A DNA stretch of 15,837 bases from ZC4RG29 sp964521255. Its GTDB lineage: Bacteria > Bacteroidota > Bacteroidia > Cytophagales > Cyclobacteriaceae. Below, in pieces: positions 1-5,908 of this stretch. The stretch is from the NCBI GenBank assembly GCA_964521255.1, contig CAZFRM010000046.1:1-15837 (forward strand), read 5' to 3'. Below the pieces are notes generated by a model. The model had not been told where the DNA came from, did no database searches, and worked only from the letters and a program-made list of their open reading frames with translations. A program made the position numbers and the translations under genes. Numbering within the stretch: position 1 is the first letter of the stretch; each line of letters starts with the position of its first letter.

Positions 1-47
1 TAGGCAATAGGCAATAGGCAATAGGCAATAGGCAATAGGCAATAGGC
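1..47. repeat. Heptamer tandem repeat (AATAGGC)n
   Basis: About six and a half head-to-tail copies of the 7-bp unit AATAGGC run from the window edge and stop at GCACG. The array is almost perfect and probably continues to the left of the window. Its period of 7 does not preserve a reading frame, and it lies downstream of the minus-strand gene that ends at 66. It has no spacers and is not a CRISPR. Two other heptamer families with different units occur in this window. Confidence 0.95.
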
Positions 48-65
48 ACGATTGGGCTAAGCTAT

Positions 66-254
66 TTATGATGTCTGCGGTGGAATCAATTCGCGTTCAA
101 AGTACGCGAGCTTCTTTCGATCAGGTTCTCCTTCAACAGCACAATAATAAATCCTTTGATAATACCGTGTAATAATAAGCCTGAGGTTGGGATCAACCTT
201 TGCAGTTATAACTGTACCTTCCTCATAAACGTTGTCGGTGATTGGTTTTTTCAT
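66..254 (-). CDS. Small conserved-looking protein of unknown function, 62 aa
   Basis: The ATG at 254 opens a 62-codon frame ending in TAA at 66-68. The product is soluble and rich in basic and aromatic residues, with a pattern of short beta strands: a centre reading RLIITRYYQRIYYCAVEG, then DRKKLAYFERELIPP. I recall short proteins of this shape (a YYxRIYYC core followed by an AYFERELIPP-like tail) as common in Bacteroidota genomes and uncharacterised, but I cannot confirm this here. No signal peptide, membrane segment or catalytic motif is visible. It is transcribed in the same direction as the 508-1098 gene but about 250 bp away, with a potential hairpin between them. Competing plus-strand frames here have no recognisable composition. 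Function unknown; real gene likely. Confidence 0.75.
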   Translation of the reverse strand: MKKPITDNVYEEGTVITAKVDPNLRLIITRYYQRIYYCAVEGEPDRKKLAYFERELIPPQTS

Positions 255-350
255 ATGCTAATTTACTGTTATTATGTCTCTCAAGTTTCGACCAATGACA
301 AGTTTCTTAATTTGTTGAATGCACCGTTTGCCAGCGCACGCCCTTAATCC

Positions 351-406
351 CTAAAGGGCCCACCGCGCGACTGATCCCTTTAGAGAATAAAAGGGCTGCG
401 ATGGGC
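351..406. other. Potential alternative hairpins in the intergenic gap
   Basis: The gene-free stretch 255-507 holds one structured segment. GCCCACCGC (358-366) pairs imperfectly with GCGATGGGC (398-406), enclosing CCCTTT (376-381) with AAAGGG (390-395). Alternatively CTAAAGGG (351-358) pairs perfectly with CCCTTTAG (376-383), which would exclude the inner stem of the first fold. On the minus strand this sits about 100 bp upstream of the 62-aa gene and about 100 bp downstream of the 196-aa gene, so it could be a terminator, leader structure or dispersed repeat. Nothing else is recognised in the gap. Confidence 0.45.
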
Positions 407-507
407 TTAGTTGTGAGTGTGAGTACCGTTGTCATCTCAACTTATTGTGCGAATGTTTTGAAACTCTGAACGTTATTTAATAACTAACGTGCACCCACCC
501 TTAAAAA

Positions 508-1098
508 TCATCCGGGATTTATATGCTCGTGGACCCATCGAACCTCTTGTTCGGCTGATATGCTGGCGACTGTATTGAACCGGCTGAAGATCCTGCGAGG
601 TATCGTGTAAGGCCTGCTCTCTCCACTGTACGGTCCGGCTACTCCCATCATCCAATCTTGCCCTGATTGGCGTGTCCCTTTTATCCGATATTTGAAAACA
701 AAGTATTCCATTTCTTTTTCTTCCGGCAAGGTAATGGTTGTAAAGAGTTCAATTTCATCCGGCGGCTTGCCAAGTTCGGTAGGAAACTCCAGCCACATGA
801 CCAAAAAACTTTCTGCGGCTTTTACAGTCGTGAGGTATTCTGCAGGGAACAGGTTTTCCTGTTTGTAGGCTTCCAACGCTCTGTATACAACGTGTCTCAG
901 GGCAGGGTCTTGAGCCATCACAAAAACTTCTCTTTCTGTGATGACTTCTTTAGAAGCAAGCTTGTTTATTAACGGTTGTACAATGTCGTATTTCTGCATA
1001 AGCAGCTTTTGGTATTTCCATTTTATATATTGTCTTCTCAGCAAAAAACCACCGGTAAACAGAATCAGGATAAGTATTCCTATTAGTAAAGTTTTCAT
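508..1098 (-). CDS. Membrane-anchored protein of unknown function, 196 aa
   Basis: The ATG at 1098 starts a protein with a single hydrophobic segment at residues 3-20 (LLIGILILILFTGGFLL) followed directly by RRQYIKWKYQK, a positive cluster that predicts an inner-membrane anchor. No lipobox or cleavage motif is obvious, so the body (about 30-196) is probably cytoplasmic by the positive-inside rule. Residues 40-95 look alpha-helical and 100-190 mixed alpha/beta, with a conserved-looking stretch YFVFKYRIKG (about 132-141). I do not recognise a family. The gene stands alone: the next minus-strand gene is 250 bp away and the plus-strand desaturase begins 277 bp upstream. No -33/-7 promoter matching TTG-N19-TAnnTTTG was found just upstream. 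Confidence 0.8.
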   Translation of the reverse strand: MKTLLIGILILILFTGGFLLRRQYIKWKYQKLLMQKYDIVQPLINKLASKEVITEREVFVMAQDPALRHVVYRALEAYKQENLFPAEYLTTVKAAESFLVMWLEFPTELGKPPDEIELFTTITLPEEKEMEYFVFKYRIKGTRQSGQDWMMGVAGPYSGESRPYTIPRRIFSRFNTVASISAEQEVRWVHEHINPG

Positions 1099-1260
1099 GA
1101 TTACGAATATTTACGATAAAAGGAGCAGCCGTAAAGCAGTATTGCCGGGTTAATCCATCATCGATATTGTTGTGAAAGCTGAGAAGAGAGTTTGAAAAAA
1201 AATAAATGCTCTATACAACGATTTTTAGCAGCACTTCAATTCAGAAGCGTTCAGGACGAT

Positions 1261-1353
1261 ATGAATAAAGATACCACTAAACACCGTGCTATTAGCGTTA
1301 AGCCCGGATTTATTATTGTACCCATGAACGATTGTTATTGTGGAATATGTTAG
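1261..1353 (+). CDS. Possible 30-aa mini-protein with Cys-rich C-terminus
   Basis: ATG at 1261 opens a 30-codon frame closed by TAG at 1351-1353, 21 bp before the desaturase ATG and in the same direction. The peptide has a basic N-terminal part, a hydrophobic middle (GFIIVPM) and ends CYCGIC, giving a CxCxxC pattern. An AGGA sits about 6 nt before the ATG. Composition is protein-like, but length alone makes chance quite possible. It could be a leader peptide, a small metal-binding peptide, or no gene. No homologue is recognised. Confidence 0.3.
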   Translation: MNKDTTKHRAISVKPGFIIVPMNDCYCGIC

Positions 1354-1374
1354 TGATAAGTATAACCTTGACAC

Positions 1375-2451
1375 ATGCTCCACTACACATTCGCAAACAG
1401 CCAAAATTCGTTTTTTACGCGACTTAAAAAAAAAGTTGATGGTTATTTTACAGATCACAACGTTAATCCCTGTGGAAACATCAAACTTTATCGCAAGAGC
1501 TTCATTCAAATTTTTTCCGCTGCGGTTCTCTACGTAGTGCTGGTTTTCTTTACACCAATTCCCATTGTTTCTATTTTTCTTTGCCTGATACTGGGCTTGA
1601 ATTTAGCTGTTATAGGCTTTAACGTTATGCACGAAGGCGGCCATCAAACGTTCTCGTCCCATTCGTGGCTTAACAAGGCCTCTGCATATTTTCTAAATGT
1701 GTTGGGTGGTAATTCTTATTATTGGAAGATCAAGCACAATATAAATCACCATACGTATACAAACATCGAAGGAATGGATTCCGACATAGATGTTAAGCCA
1801 TTCATGCGCCTTCACGAGGGTCAGCCTCTTCGCTGGTACCACCGGTTTCAATATCTATATTGGGTAATATTGTATGGCATATCGTACCTGGCGTGGGTTT
1901 TTTATGAAGACTTTCAAAAATACTGCAGTGGTAAAGTATCGGTTAACAGCGCGCGAAAGAAGCTTGCCCGTAAAGAGCATTTCATATTCTGGTTCACAAA
2001 GGTTGCATACGTGAGTGTATACATGATCATTCCCATCGTAATGTTGGGATGGCTGCCCTGGCTTATCGGTTTTCTGATCATCACTTTTGTCTGCGGTGTA
2101 GCTATCAGCATTGTATTTCAACTGGCACACGTTGTAGAGGGCACGCAATTTCATTCAGCCAATGTCAAAAATGAAAAAGATAAAAAAGAGTGGGCTATTC
2201 ACCAGCTCAATTCGACTGCAAATTTTGGGACGTCAAACAAGTGGTTGTATTGGTTACTTGGCGGACTTAACTTTCAGATCGAACATCATCTCTTTCCACG
2301 TATCAGCCATGTACATTATCCCATCATCAGCATTTTTGTAAAGGATGCATGCCGGGAGTCCAACATTGTCTATCGTGAGCATTCTTCCATTTTTAAAGCA
2401 ATCCGTTCTCATATTATTCATTTGTACGACTTAGGAAGAGTAGTACAATAG
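1375..2451 (+). CDS. Membrane fatty-acid desaturase (COG3239 type, three His boxes)
   Basis: This 358-aa integral membrane protein should insert a cis double bond into a fatty acyl chain using a di-iron centre, O2 and an external electron donor, adjusting membrane fluidity. The three histidine boxes are complete: H86-E-G-G-H90; H121-N-I-N-H-H126 followed by TYTN; and Q301-I-E-H304-H305-LFP. Gln rather than His opens the third box, as in front-end (delta-5/6) and linoleoyl-CoA-type desaturases, but there is no fused cytochrome b5 domain, so electrons must come from a separate ferredoxin or cytochrome. Hydrophobic segments lie at about 45-80, 165-180 and 205-250. Length fits the bacterial COG3239 group. 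ATG 1375 is chosen because the YTFANSQNSFFTRLKKKVDGYF segment resembles the usual N-terminus. A weak -7-like TAACCTTG (1363-1370) lies immediately upstream. Regioselectivity cannot be told from sequence. Confidence 0.92.
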   Translation: MLHYTFANSQNSFFTRLKKKVDGYFTDHNVNPCGNIKLYRKSFIQIFSAAVLYVVLVFFTPIPIVSIFLCLILGLNLAVIGFNVMHEGGHQTFSSHSWLNKASAYFLNVLGGNSYYWKIKHNINHHTYTNIEGMDSDIDVKPFMRLHEGQPLRWYHRFQYLYWVILYGISYLAWVFYEDFQKYCSGKVSVNSARKKLARKEHFIFWFTKVAYVSVYMIIPIVMLGWLPWLIGFLIITFVCGVAISIVFQLAHVVEGTQFHSANVKNEKDKKEWAIHQLNSTANFGTSNKWLYWLLGGLNFQIEHHLFPRISHVHYPIISIFVKDACRESNIVYREHSSIFKAIRSHIIHLYDLGRVVQ

Positions 2452-2515
2452 GCTATAGAAAAATCCACATCACAAACTTGTTGTTTGCAGAATTTTGATT
2501 TCGTATTTTCTGGAA

Positions 2516-4726
2516 ATGTTCGCACAACAAAATACTTTTCTTGCTACGTTATTGATTTTACTATCGCCTATTGGCATCAGAGCACAGGTGTTTCCCTCCG
2601 GATTCAGTCAGGTGCCAGTAGCAACGACTATCAACAACCCAACCGTTATGGCATTTGCCCCAGACGGAAGAATATTTGTTTGTGAGCAGGCAGGAAAAAT
2701 ACATGTGGTTAAAAACAATACTTTACTGGAAACACCATTTTTGCAGCTTACCGTTAATCCTACCGGCGAACGTGGTTTGATAGGCATTGCTTTTGATCCT
2801 GATTTTGAGATAAATCAATACGTATATGTTTATTATACAGTTCCTACGGCGCCCATTCACAATCGAATCAGTCGCTTTACTGCCGATGGCGATGTTGTGC
2901 TGGCAGGCAGCGAGCAAATAATTTTAGAGTTGGACAATCTGAGTGGCGCAACCAATCATAATGGAGGCGCTATGCACTTTGGTTCCGATGGAAAATTATA
3001 TGTTGCCGTTGGCGAAAACGCGAATGGTTCTCATGCGCAGAATTTAGATACCTATCACGGAAAGTTGCTTCGCATTAATAAAGATGGAAGTGTTCCGGAG
3101 GGAAATCCATTTACCGGATCAGAACAAAGAAAAAGAGTTTGGTCTTATGGCTTGCGAAATCCTTACACGTTCTCAATTCAGCCGGGAACAGGGAGAATAT
3201 TTGTGAATGATGTTGGCCAGAATACCTGGGAAGAAATTAATGATGCTACCGATGGCGGTAAAAATTTTGGATGGCCGGGCGTTGAAGGCATAGGAACTAA
3301 TCCTGCCTATGTAAATCCTGTATATGCCTATCCTCACGGAAGTGGTGATGGAAATGGATGTGCTGTAACGGGAGGAACATTTTTTAATCCGGCAGAAACA
3401 GATTATCCGGGTTCGTATTACGGTAAATATTTTTTTCAGGATTTATGTGGTGGATGGATAAACTATATTGATTATTCTACCGGAACAGCTATCCGTTCTT
3501 CATTTGCTACGGGAATACCGGGCAACAGTTTGAGTTTGACGGTGGGCAATGATGGTAACTTATACTACCTGAGCCGGAATACCAGAACGCTTTATAAAAT
3601 AATCTATTCCAATGCTACGGAACCTTTTATTACCGTTCAACCAACGAACATAACATCAACAGAAGGAGAATCCGCTACTTTTTCTGTGAGCGCTATTGGA
3701 ACAGGTCCGCTTGAATATCAATGGCAGAAAGATCAACAAAATATTCCGGGCGCTAATAATGCAACGTATACCATACCACTGGTCGAAAAAACGGATGAAG
3801 GACTATACCGTGTTACCGTTACTAATAGTGAAGGAAATGTTCAAAGTAATGAGGCTCAGCTAACGGTGGTGGAAGTTAATGACCTGCCCGGCGCTGTGAT
3901 CACCACGCCTGCAGAAGGAACTTTGTATGTTGCAGGAACTACCCTGAATTTTTCAGGGACAGGAACGGATGAAGAGGACGGCACCTTGCCCGCCAGTGCA
4001 TTTAGCTGGGAGATTAATTTTCATCATGATGAACATGTACACGATCAACCTGCAATTGTTGGAATAACGGAAGGATCTTTTGATATTCCTGATGAAGGGG
4101 AAACCTCAGCCAATGTTTGGTATCGTATTATTCTTAGCGTTACGGATTCCGATGGTTTGGTTGCAAAAGATTCTGTTGATGTTCTGCCCAGGAAATCAAC
4201 CCTAACGCTGACGACTGATCCAGCAGGGATACCGTTAACGTTGGATGGACAACCATTTGATACGCCCGGCTCAGTAGTAAGTGTTGAAGGTCTTAAGCGT
4301 TCCATTGGAGTTATCACACCACAAGTAATTGATGAGGTCTCTTACCGGTTTGAAGGTTGGGAGCATGGCGGTGAAGCAAATCAGATTATTGTAACTCCTG
4401 AGAACGATGTTACTTACACCGGGCAATTCAGTATTGTATTAGGCATTGAAGAAAATCTTAAAGAAAACGACGTATTGATATTCCCCAACCCGGCAACATC
4501 AAAGGACCCGGTAATCAATCTGAAGATCTACTCGCGCAAAAGACAACCGGCCAGTATTCGTTTCGTTGATTTGCTTGCCAGAGAGTTAGACACAGTAGAG
4601 AAAGTGCTCGAGCCGGGTGAAAACAATATCTCTATGCATGTTGGTTCTTTTAAAAATGGCGTTTACGGAATTGTTTTGGAAATTGAAAATCAAAGCGTGA
4701 CGAAGAGACTTGTTATTTCTAGGTAG
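2516..4726 (+). CDS. Secreted glucose/sorbosone dehydrogenase-like protein with Ig-like and T9SS type A sorting domains
   Basis: This 736-aa protein starts at ATG 2516; an in-frame TTG at 2495 would only add 7 residues before the signal peptide. Residues 1-23 are a signal peptide ending at ...GIRAQ. Residues about 25-365 form the GSDH/PQQ-dependent sugar dehydrogenase six-bladed propeller: NHNGGAMHFG with the likely catalytic base H148, then YGLRNPYTF with R214, DVGQNTWEEI and GKNFGWPGVEG, all hallmarks of that family. About 370-455 is an Ig-like domain (VQPTNITSTEGESATF ... GLYRVTVTN). About 460-640 holds beta-rich, PKD- or cadherin-like modules. From about 650 (LIFPNP, F656-P659) to the end is a T9SS type A sorting domain closing in VTKRLVISR. 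It is expected to cross the outer membrane by the type IX system and oxidise a sugar at the cell surface; true substrate and PQQ use are inferred. It follows the desaturase by 64 bp, but no functional link is evident. Confidence 0.9.
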   Translation: MFAQQNTFLATLLILLSPIGIRAQVFPSGFSQVPVATTINNPTVMAFAPDGRIFVCEQAGKIHVVKNNTLLETPFLQLTVNPTGERGLIGIAFDPDFEINQYVYVYYTVPTAPIHNRISRFTADGDVVLAGSEQIILELDNLSGATNHNGGAMHFGSDGKLYVAVGENANGSHAQNLDTYHGKLLRINKDGSVPEGNPFTGSEQRKRVWSYGLRNPYTFSIQPGTGRIFVNDVGQNTWEEINDATDGGKNFGWPGVEGIGTNPAYVNPVYAYPHGSGDGNGCAVTGGTFFNPAETDYPGSYYGKYFFQDLCGGWINYIDYSTGTAIRSSFATGIPGNSLSLTVGNDGNLYYLSRNTRTLYKIIYSNATEPFITVQPTNITSTEGESATFSVSAIGTGPLEYQWQKDQQNIPGANNATYTIPLVEKTDEGLYRVTVTNSEGNVQSNEAQLTVVEVNDLPGAVITTPAEGTLYVAGTTLNFSGTGTDEEDGTLPASAFSWEINFHHDEHVHDQPAIVGITEGSFDIPDEGETSANVWYRIILSVTDSDGLVAKDSVDVLPRKSTLTLTTDPAGIPLTLDGQPFDTPGSVVSVEGLKRSIGVITPQVIDEVSYRFEGWEHGGEANQIIVTPENDVTYTGQFSIVLGIEENLKENDVLIFPNPATSKDPVINLKIYSRKRQPASIRFVDLLARELDTVEKVLEPGENNISMHVGSFKNGVYGIVLEIENQSVTKRLVISR

Positions 4727-4743
4727 GTTGAAGTGGAAGAGTG

Positions 4744-4771
4744 GTTATTACTCAGAAGTCATTGGTCATTT
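4744..4771. repeat. Short heptad array of the GTCATTR family
   Basis: Four consecutive 7-nt units (GTTATTA, CTCAGAA, GTCATTG, GTCATTT) begin 17 bp after the dehydrogenase stop codon. The same units form the long array at 14138-14270, so this is a second locus of one dispersed family. Confidence 0.6.
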
Positions 4772-4832
4772 AGTTAGCTGAAAATTGCAGGAATTTACTC
4801 ACATGGACTTTTTATATATGACCTTCTGCGCT

Positions 4833-4907
4833 GCTGCATTAGGTCAGATAGTTATGCCGATAACTATCGGGACAAGCGGTCGCTGGTTCGGGTTCAGCAG
4901 GGCCCAC
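4833..4907 (+). pseudogene. Broken tRNA-Ile2 copy 1
   Basis: Positions 4833-4854 align with the acceptor 5' strand and D-arm of the intact tRNA at 5442 (16 of 22 identical, best over TTAG-TCAGAT-GTTA). Positions 4873-4907 align with its variable loop, T-arm and acceptor 3' strand (29 of 35, ending in the identical CAGCAGGGCCCAC). Between them the anticodon arm is replaced by an 18-bp palindrome (4855-4872). The T-stem is also damaged (four changed bases at 4891-4894) and the acceptor 5' strand no longer pairs, so it cannot give a working tRNA. Confidence 0.75.
4855..4872. repeat. 18-bp palindromic element in tRNA copy 1
   Basis: TGCCGATAACTATCGGGA, 16 of 18 identical to the perfect palindrome at 5004. 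It ends exactly at the base corresponding to the 3' half of the anticodon stem (CAGG in the intact tRNA, CAAG here), the same junction as the element at 5045. ATAGTTAT (4848-4855) and ATAACTAT (4860-4867) also pair perfectly across a GCCG loop. Confidence 0.75.
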
Positions 4908-4933
4908 TTTACAACCTTAAGAATAGCTTTTTT

Positions 4934-5003
4934 GAAATACAAAGATTAGATAGAATTGTGAATTCCTTTTCAAATCTTTAAACTTGCATCCCTGATTAGG
5001 GCC
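4934..5003 (+). repeat. Direct repeat, upstream copy: GIY-YIG tail plus tRNA promoter
   Basis: Positions 4934-5003 repeat 5377-5446 with two differences in 70 bp, offset 443 bp. The repeated block carries the last codons of the GIY-YIG gene (encoding KYKD and the stop), the tRNA promoter (TTG 4956-4958, TAAACTTG 4979-4986) and the first bases of the tRNA. This shows a tandem duplication of a GIY-YIG plus tRNA-Ile2 unit. The GIY-YIG gene of this unit is reduced to its last few codons, deleted back to tRNA copy 1. Confidence 0.9.
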
Positions 5004-5021
5004 TCCCGATAGCTATCGGGA
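5004..5021. repeat. 18-bp perfect palindrome in tRNA copy 2 (acceptor/D-arm junction)
   Basis: TCCCGATAGCTATCGGGA is a perfect inverted repeat. It stands in place of CTTAGCT of the intact tRNA; the central TAGCT is shared with the replaced sequence. Confidence 0.9.
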
Positions 5022-5044
5022 CAGATGGTTAGAGCACCTGACTC

Positions 5045-5062
5045 TCCCGATAGGTATCGGGA
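5045..5062. repeat. 18-bp palindrome in tRNA copy 2 (anticodon loop)
   Basis: TCCCGATAGGTATCGGGA differs from the element at 5004 by one central base. It replaces ATAAT of the anticodon loop between GACTC and CAGG, removing the last two anticodon bases and the loop 3' side. Confidence 0.9.
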
Positions 5063-5098
5063 CAGGTGGTCGTTGTTCGGAATAAATAAAATAGTCTA

Positions 5099-5392
5099 AT
5101 GGCAAGTTGCTATGTTTTGTATAGCCCATCAAGAGATCAATACTATATAGGCTCAACGCATGGTGAATTTGTGAAAAGACTTGATCAACATCAGACCGAA
5201 TATTATGGATCAAATCACTTCACATCCGGGACAAAAGATTGGGAGGAATTGCTGGTTATATCTTGTGCTTCCTTTAGCCAGGCAAGAAAAATTGAAAATC
5301 ATATAAAAAGGATGAAGAGTCGTGTTTATATAAAAAATCTAAAGGCATATCCAGAAATGATTATAAAGCTATTAGTGAAATACAAAGATTAG
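5099..5392 (+). CDS. Single-domain GIY-YIG nuclease-like protein, 97 aa
   Basis: The whole protein is one GIY-YIG domain of the UvrC N-terminal/URI fold: YVLY (5-8) stands for GIY, YIGST (16-20) for YIG, R27 is the conserved arginine in KRLDQH, and E66 in ARKIENHIKRMKSR is the catalytic metal-binding glutamate. These residues predict metal-dependent phosphodiester cleavage, but there is no DNA-binding domain to give specificity. ATG 5099 is preferred because the beta strand carrying YVLY follows within four residues. The gene lies between a broken (4999-5080) and an intact (5442-5515) tRNA-Ile2 copy, and its last codons belong to the 70-bp direct repeat. Small Bacteroidota GIY-YIG proteins are often multi-copy with unknown roles. 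A homing or repeat-associated role is inference. Confidence 0.85.
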   Translation: MASCYVLYSPSRDQYYIGSTHGEFVKRLDQHQTEYYGSNHFTSGTKDWEELLVISCASFSQARKIENHIKRMKSRVYIKNLKAYPEMIIKLLVKYKD

Positions 5393-5446
5393 ATAGAATT
5401 GTGAATTCCTTTTCAAATCTTTAAACTTGCATCCCTAATTGGGGCC
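5377..5446 (+). repeat. Direct repeat, downstream copy
   Basis: This is the partner of 4934-5003 (68 of 70 identical). It runs from the last codons of the GIY-YIG gene through the promoter into the 5' end of the intact tRNA. Confidence 0.9.
5399..5429 (+). promoter_or_regulatory. Bacteroidota-type promoter of tRNA-Ile2
   Basis: TTG (5399-5401), a 20-bp spacer, then TAAACTTG (5422-5429), one mismatch from the TAnnTTTG -7 consensus. Transcription would start near 5433, about 9 nt before the mature tRNA. The same elements are preserved in the duplicated copy at 4956-4986. Confidence 0.65.
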
Positions 5447-5515
5447 CTTAGCTCAGATGGTTAGAGCACCTGACTCATAATCAGGTGGTCGCTGGTTCGA
5501 TCCCAGCAGGGCCCA
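5442..5515 (+). tRNA. tRNA-Ile2 (anticodon CAT, lysidine type)
   Basis: A full 74-nt cloverleaf: acceptor GGGCCCT (5442-5448) with AGGGCCC (5508-5514), D-stem GCTC/GAGC, anticodon stem CCTGA/TCAGG, loop CTCATAA with CAT at 5476-5478, variable loop TGGTC, T-stem GCTGG/CCAGC, discriminator A5515. CCA is not encoded. A CAT anticodon fits elongator Met, initiator Met or Ile2. The C4-G69 and C5-G68 pairs recognised by TilS, and T- and D-arms close to E. coli ileX, favour Ile2, in which C34 becomes lysidine to read AUA. An initiator is ruled out by the normal first acceptor pair. Two broken tandem copies lie upstream and a 3'-end fragment lies downstream at 6309, so this is probably the one working copy here. 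Confidence 0.93.
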
Positions 5516-5526
5516 CATTGATAATC

Positions 5527-5561
5527 AGGCAGTTACATTAAGTGACTGCCTTTTTATTTTT
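5527..5561 (+). terminator. Rho-independent terminator of tRNA-Ile2
   Basis: A stem of ten pairs (AGGCAGTTAC with GTGACTGCCT, one G-U pair) closes an ATTAA loop and is followed by TTTTTATTTTT. It lies 11 bp after the tRNA 3' end. Confidence 0.9.
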
Positions 5562-5672
5562 GCACTTTGACCCGATCTTGATAAAATTTTAGGAGTTAAA
5601 CCCAAGTCAATATTACAAACCTAAAACCTGTTAAGCACCCGTCATATTCTTTGGAAACTGTTGTCCTTCGCG

Positions 5673-5702
5673 TTGTGTTAAGTAATAAATTTATTACCTT
5701 TG
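5673..5702 (+). promoter_or_regulatory. Bacteroidota-type promoter of hicAB
   Basis: TTG (5673-5675), a 19-bp spacer and TACCTTTG (5695-5702), a full match to TAnnTTTG. Transcription would begin about 5706, only a couple of bases before the GTG start of hicA at 5708, implying a leaderless or nearly leaderless mRNA. An inverted repeat AATAAATTTATT (5684-5695) overlaps the -7 box and is a candidate site for HicB autorepression. Confidence 0.7.
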
Positions 5703-5707
5703 CCGGG

Positions 5708-5908
5708 GTGAAATATTCAGAGCTTTTTAAATTACTTCGTAAAGACGGCTGGTATGAAGTAAGGCAATCCGGTAGTAGCCATGTAATTATGAAACATCCG
5801 GAAAAGGGCGATCAGCTTACTGTTCCATACCACGGAAGTAAGGAAGTTAAGAAAGGGTTATTGAAAGCTATTTTGAAACAAGCAGGGATTAAAACAGACA
5901 AGCGATGA
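5708..5908 (+). CDS. hicA: HicA mRNA interferase toxin, 66 aa
   Basis: HicA toxins are small dsRBD-fold ribonucleases that cleave mRNA in cells freed of HicB. The sequence VKYSELFKLLRKDGWYEVRQSGSSHVIMKHP has the family pattern: helix 1, then GW..VRQSGSSH with the catalytic His (H25 counted from the GTG), followed by LTVPYHGSKEVKKGLLKAILKQAGI. GTG 5708 is chosen because homologues begin MKYSEL; a TTG at 5651 would add 19 residues lacking family similarity and would lie upstream of the promoter -7 box. The stop overlaps the hicB ATG (ATGA), typical of translational coupling. All expected residues are present, so the toxin is probably active. The pair lies between the tRNA and its 3'-end duplicate, which suggests horizontal acquisition. 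Confidence 0.92.
   Translation: MKYSELFKLLRKDGWYEVRQSGSSHVIMKHPEKGDQLTVPYHGSKEVKKGLLKAILKQAGIKTDKR

Larger units (their letters stand above)
4999..5080 (+). pseudogene. Broken tRNA-Ile2 copy 2 with two palindrome insertions
   Basis: The copy reads GGGCC (4999-5003), palindrome (5004-5021), 23 bases identical to the intact D-arm and 5' anticodon stem (5022-5044), palindrome (5045-5062), then CAGGTGGTCG and a T-arm start to TTCG. It then diverges at about 5080, 18 bp before the GIY-YIG start codon. The palindromes replace CTTAGCT and the anticodon-loop bases ATAAT of the intact gene. The T-arm 3' half and acceptor 3' strand are missing. Its promoter region is essentially identical to that of the intact gene, so it may be transcribed, but it cannot be a functional tRNA. 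Confidence 0.85.

Noticed and set aside
473..655. 60-codon minus-strand frame overlapping the 196-aa gene
   Set aside because: Shadow of the longer, membrane-anchored gene in another frame; low-complexity composition.
2495..2515. TTG start for the dehydrogenase-like protein
   Set aside because: ATG 2516 gives a normal signal peptide; the upstream seven codons add nothing recognisable.
5045..5062. Group I intron or other intron in the anticodon loop
   Set aside because: The insertion is 18 bp, a simple palindrome that replaces loop bases; removing it would not restore the tRNA, whose 3' end is also missing.
5442..5515. Elongator tRNA-Met
   Set aside because: The CAT anticodon allows it, but C4-G69/C5-G68 pairs and ileX-like arms favour Ile2; some doubt remains until TilS dependence is tested.
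5651..5707. N-terminal extension of HicA from TTG 5651
   Set aside because: The extra 19 residues lack family similarity and overlap a good promoter; GTG 5708 matches the family start.
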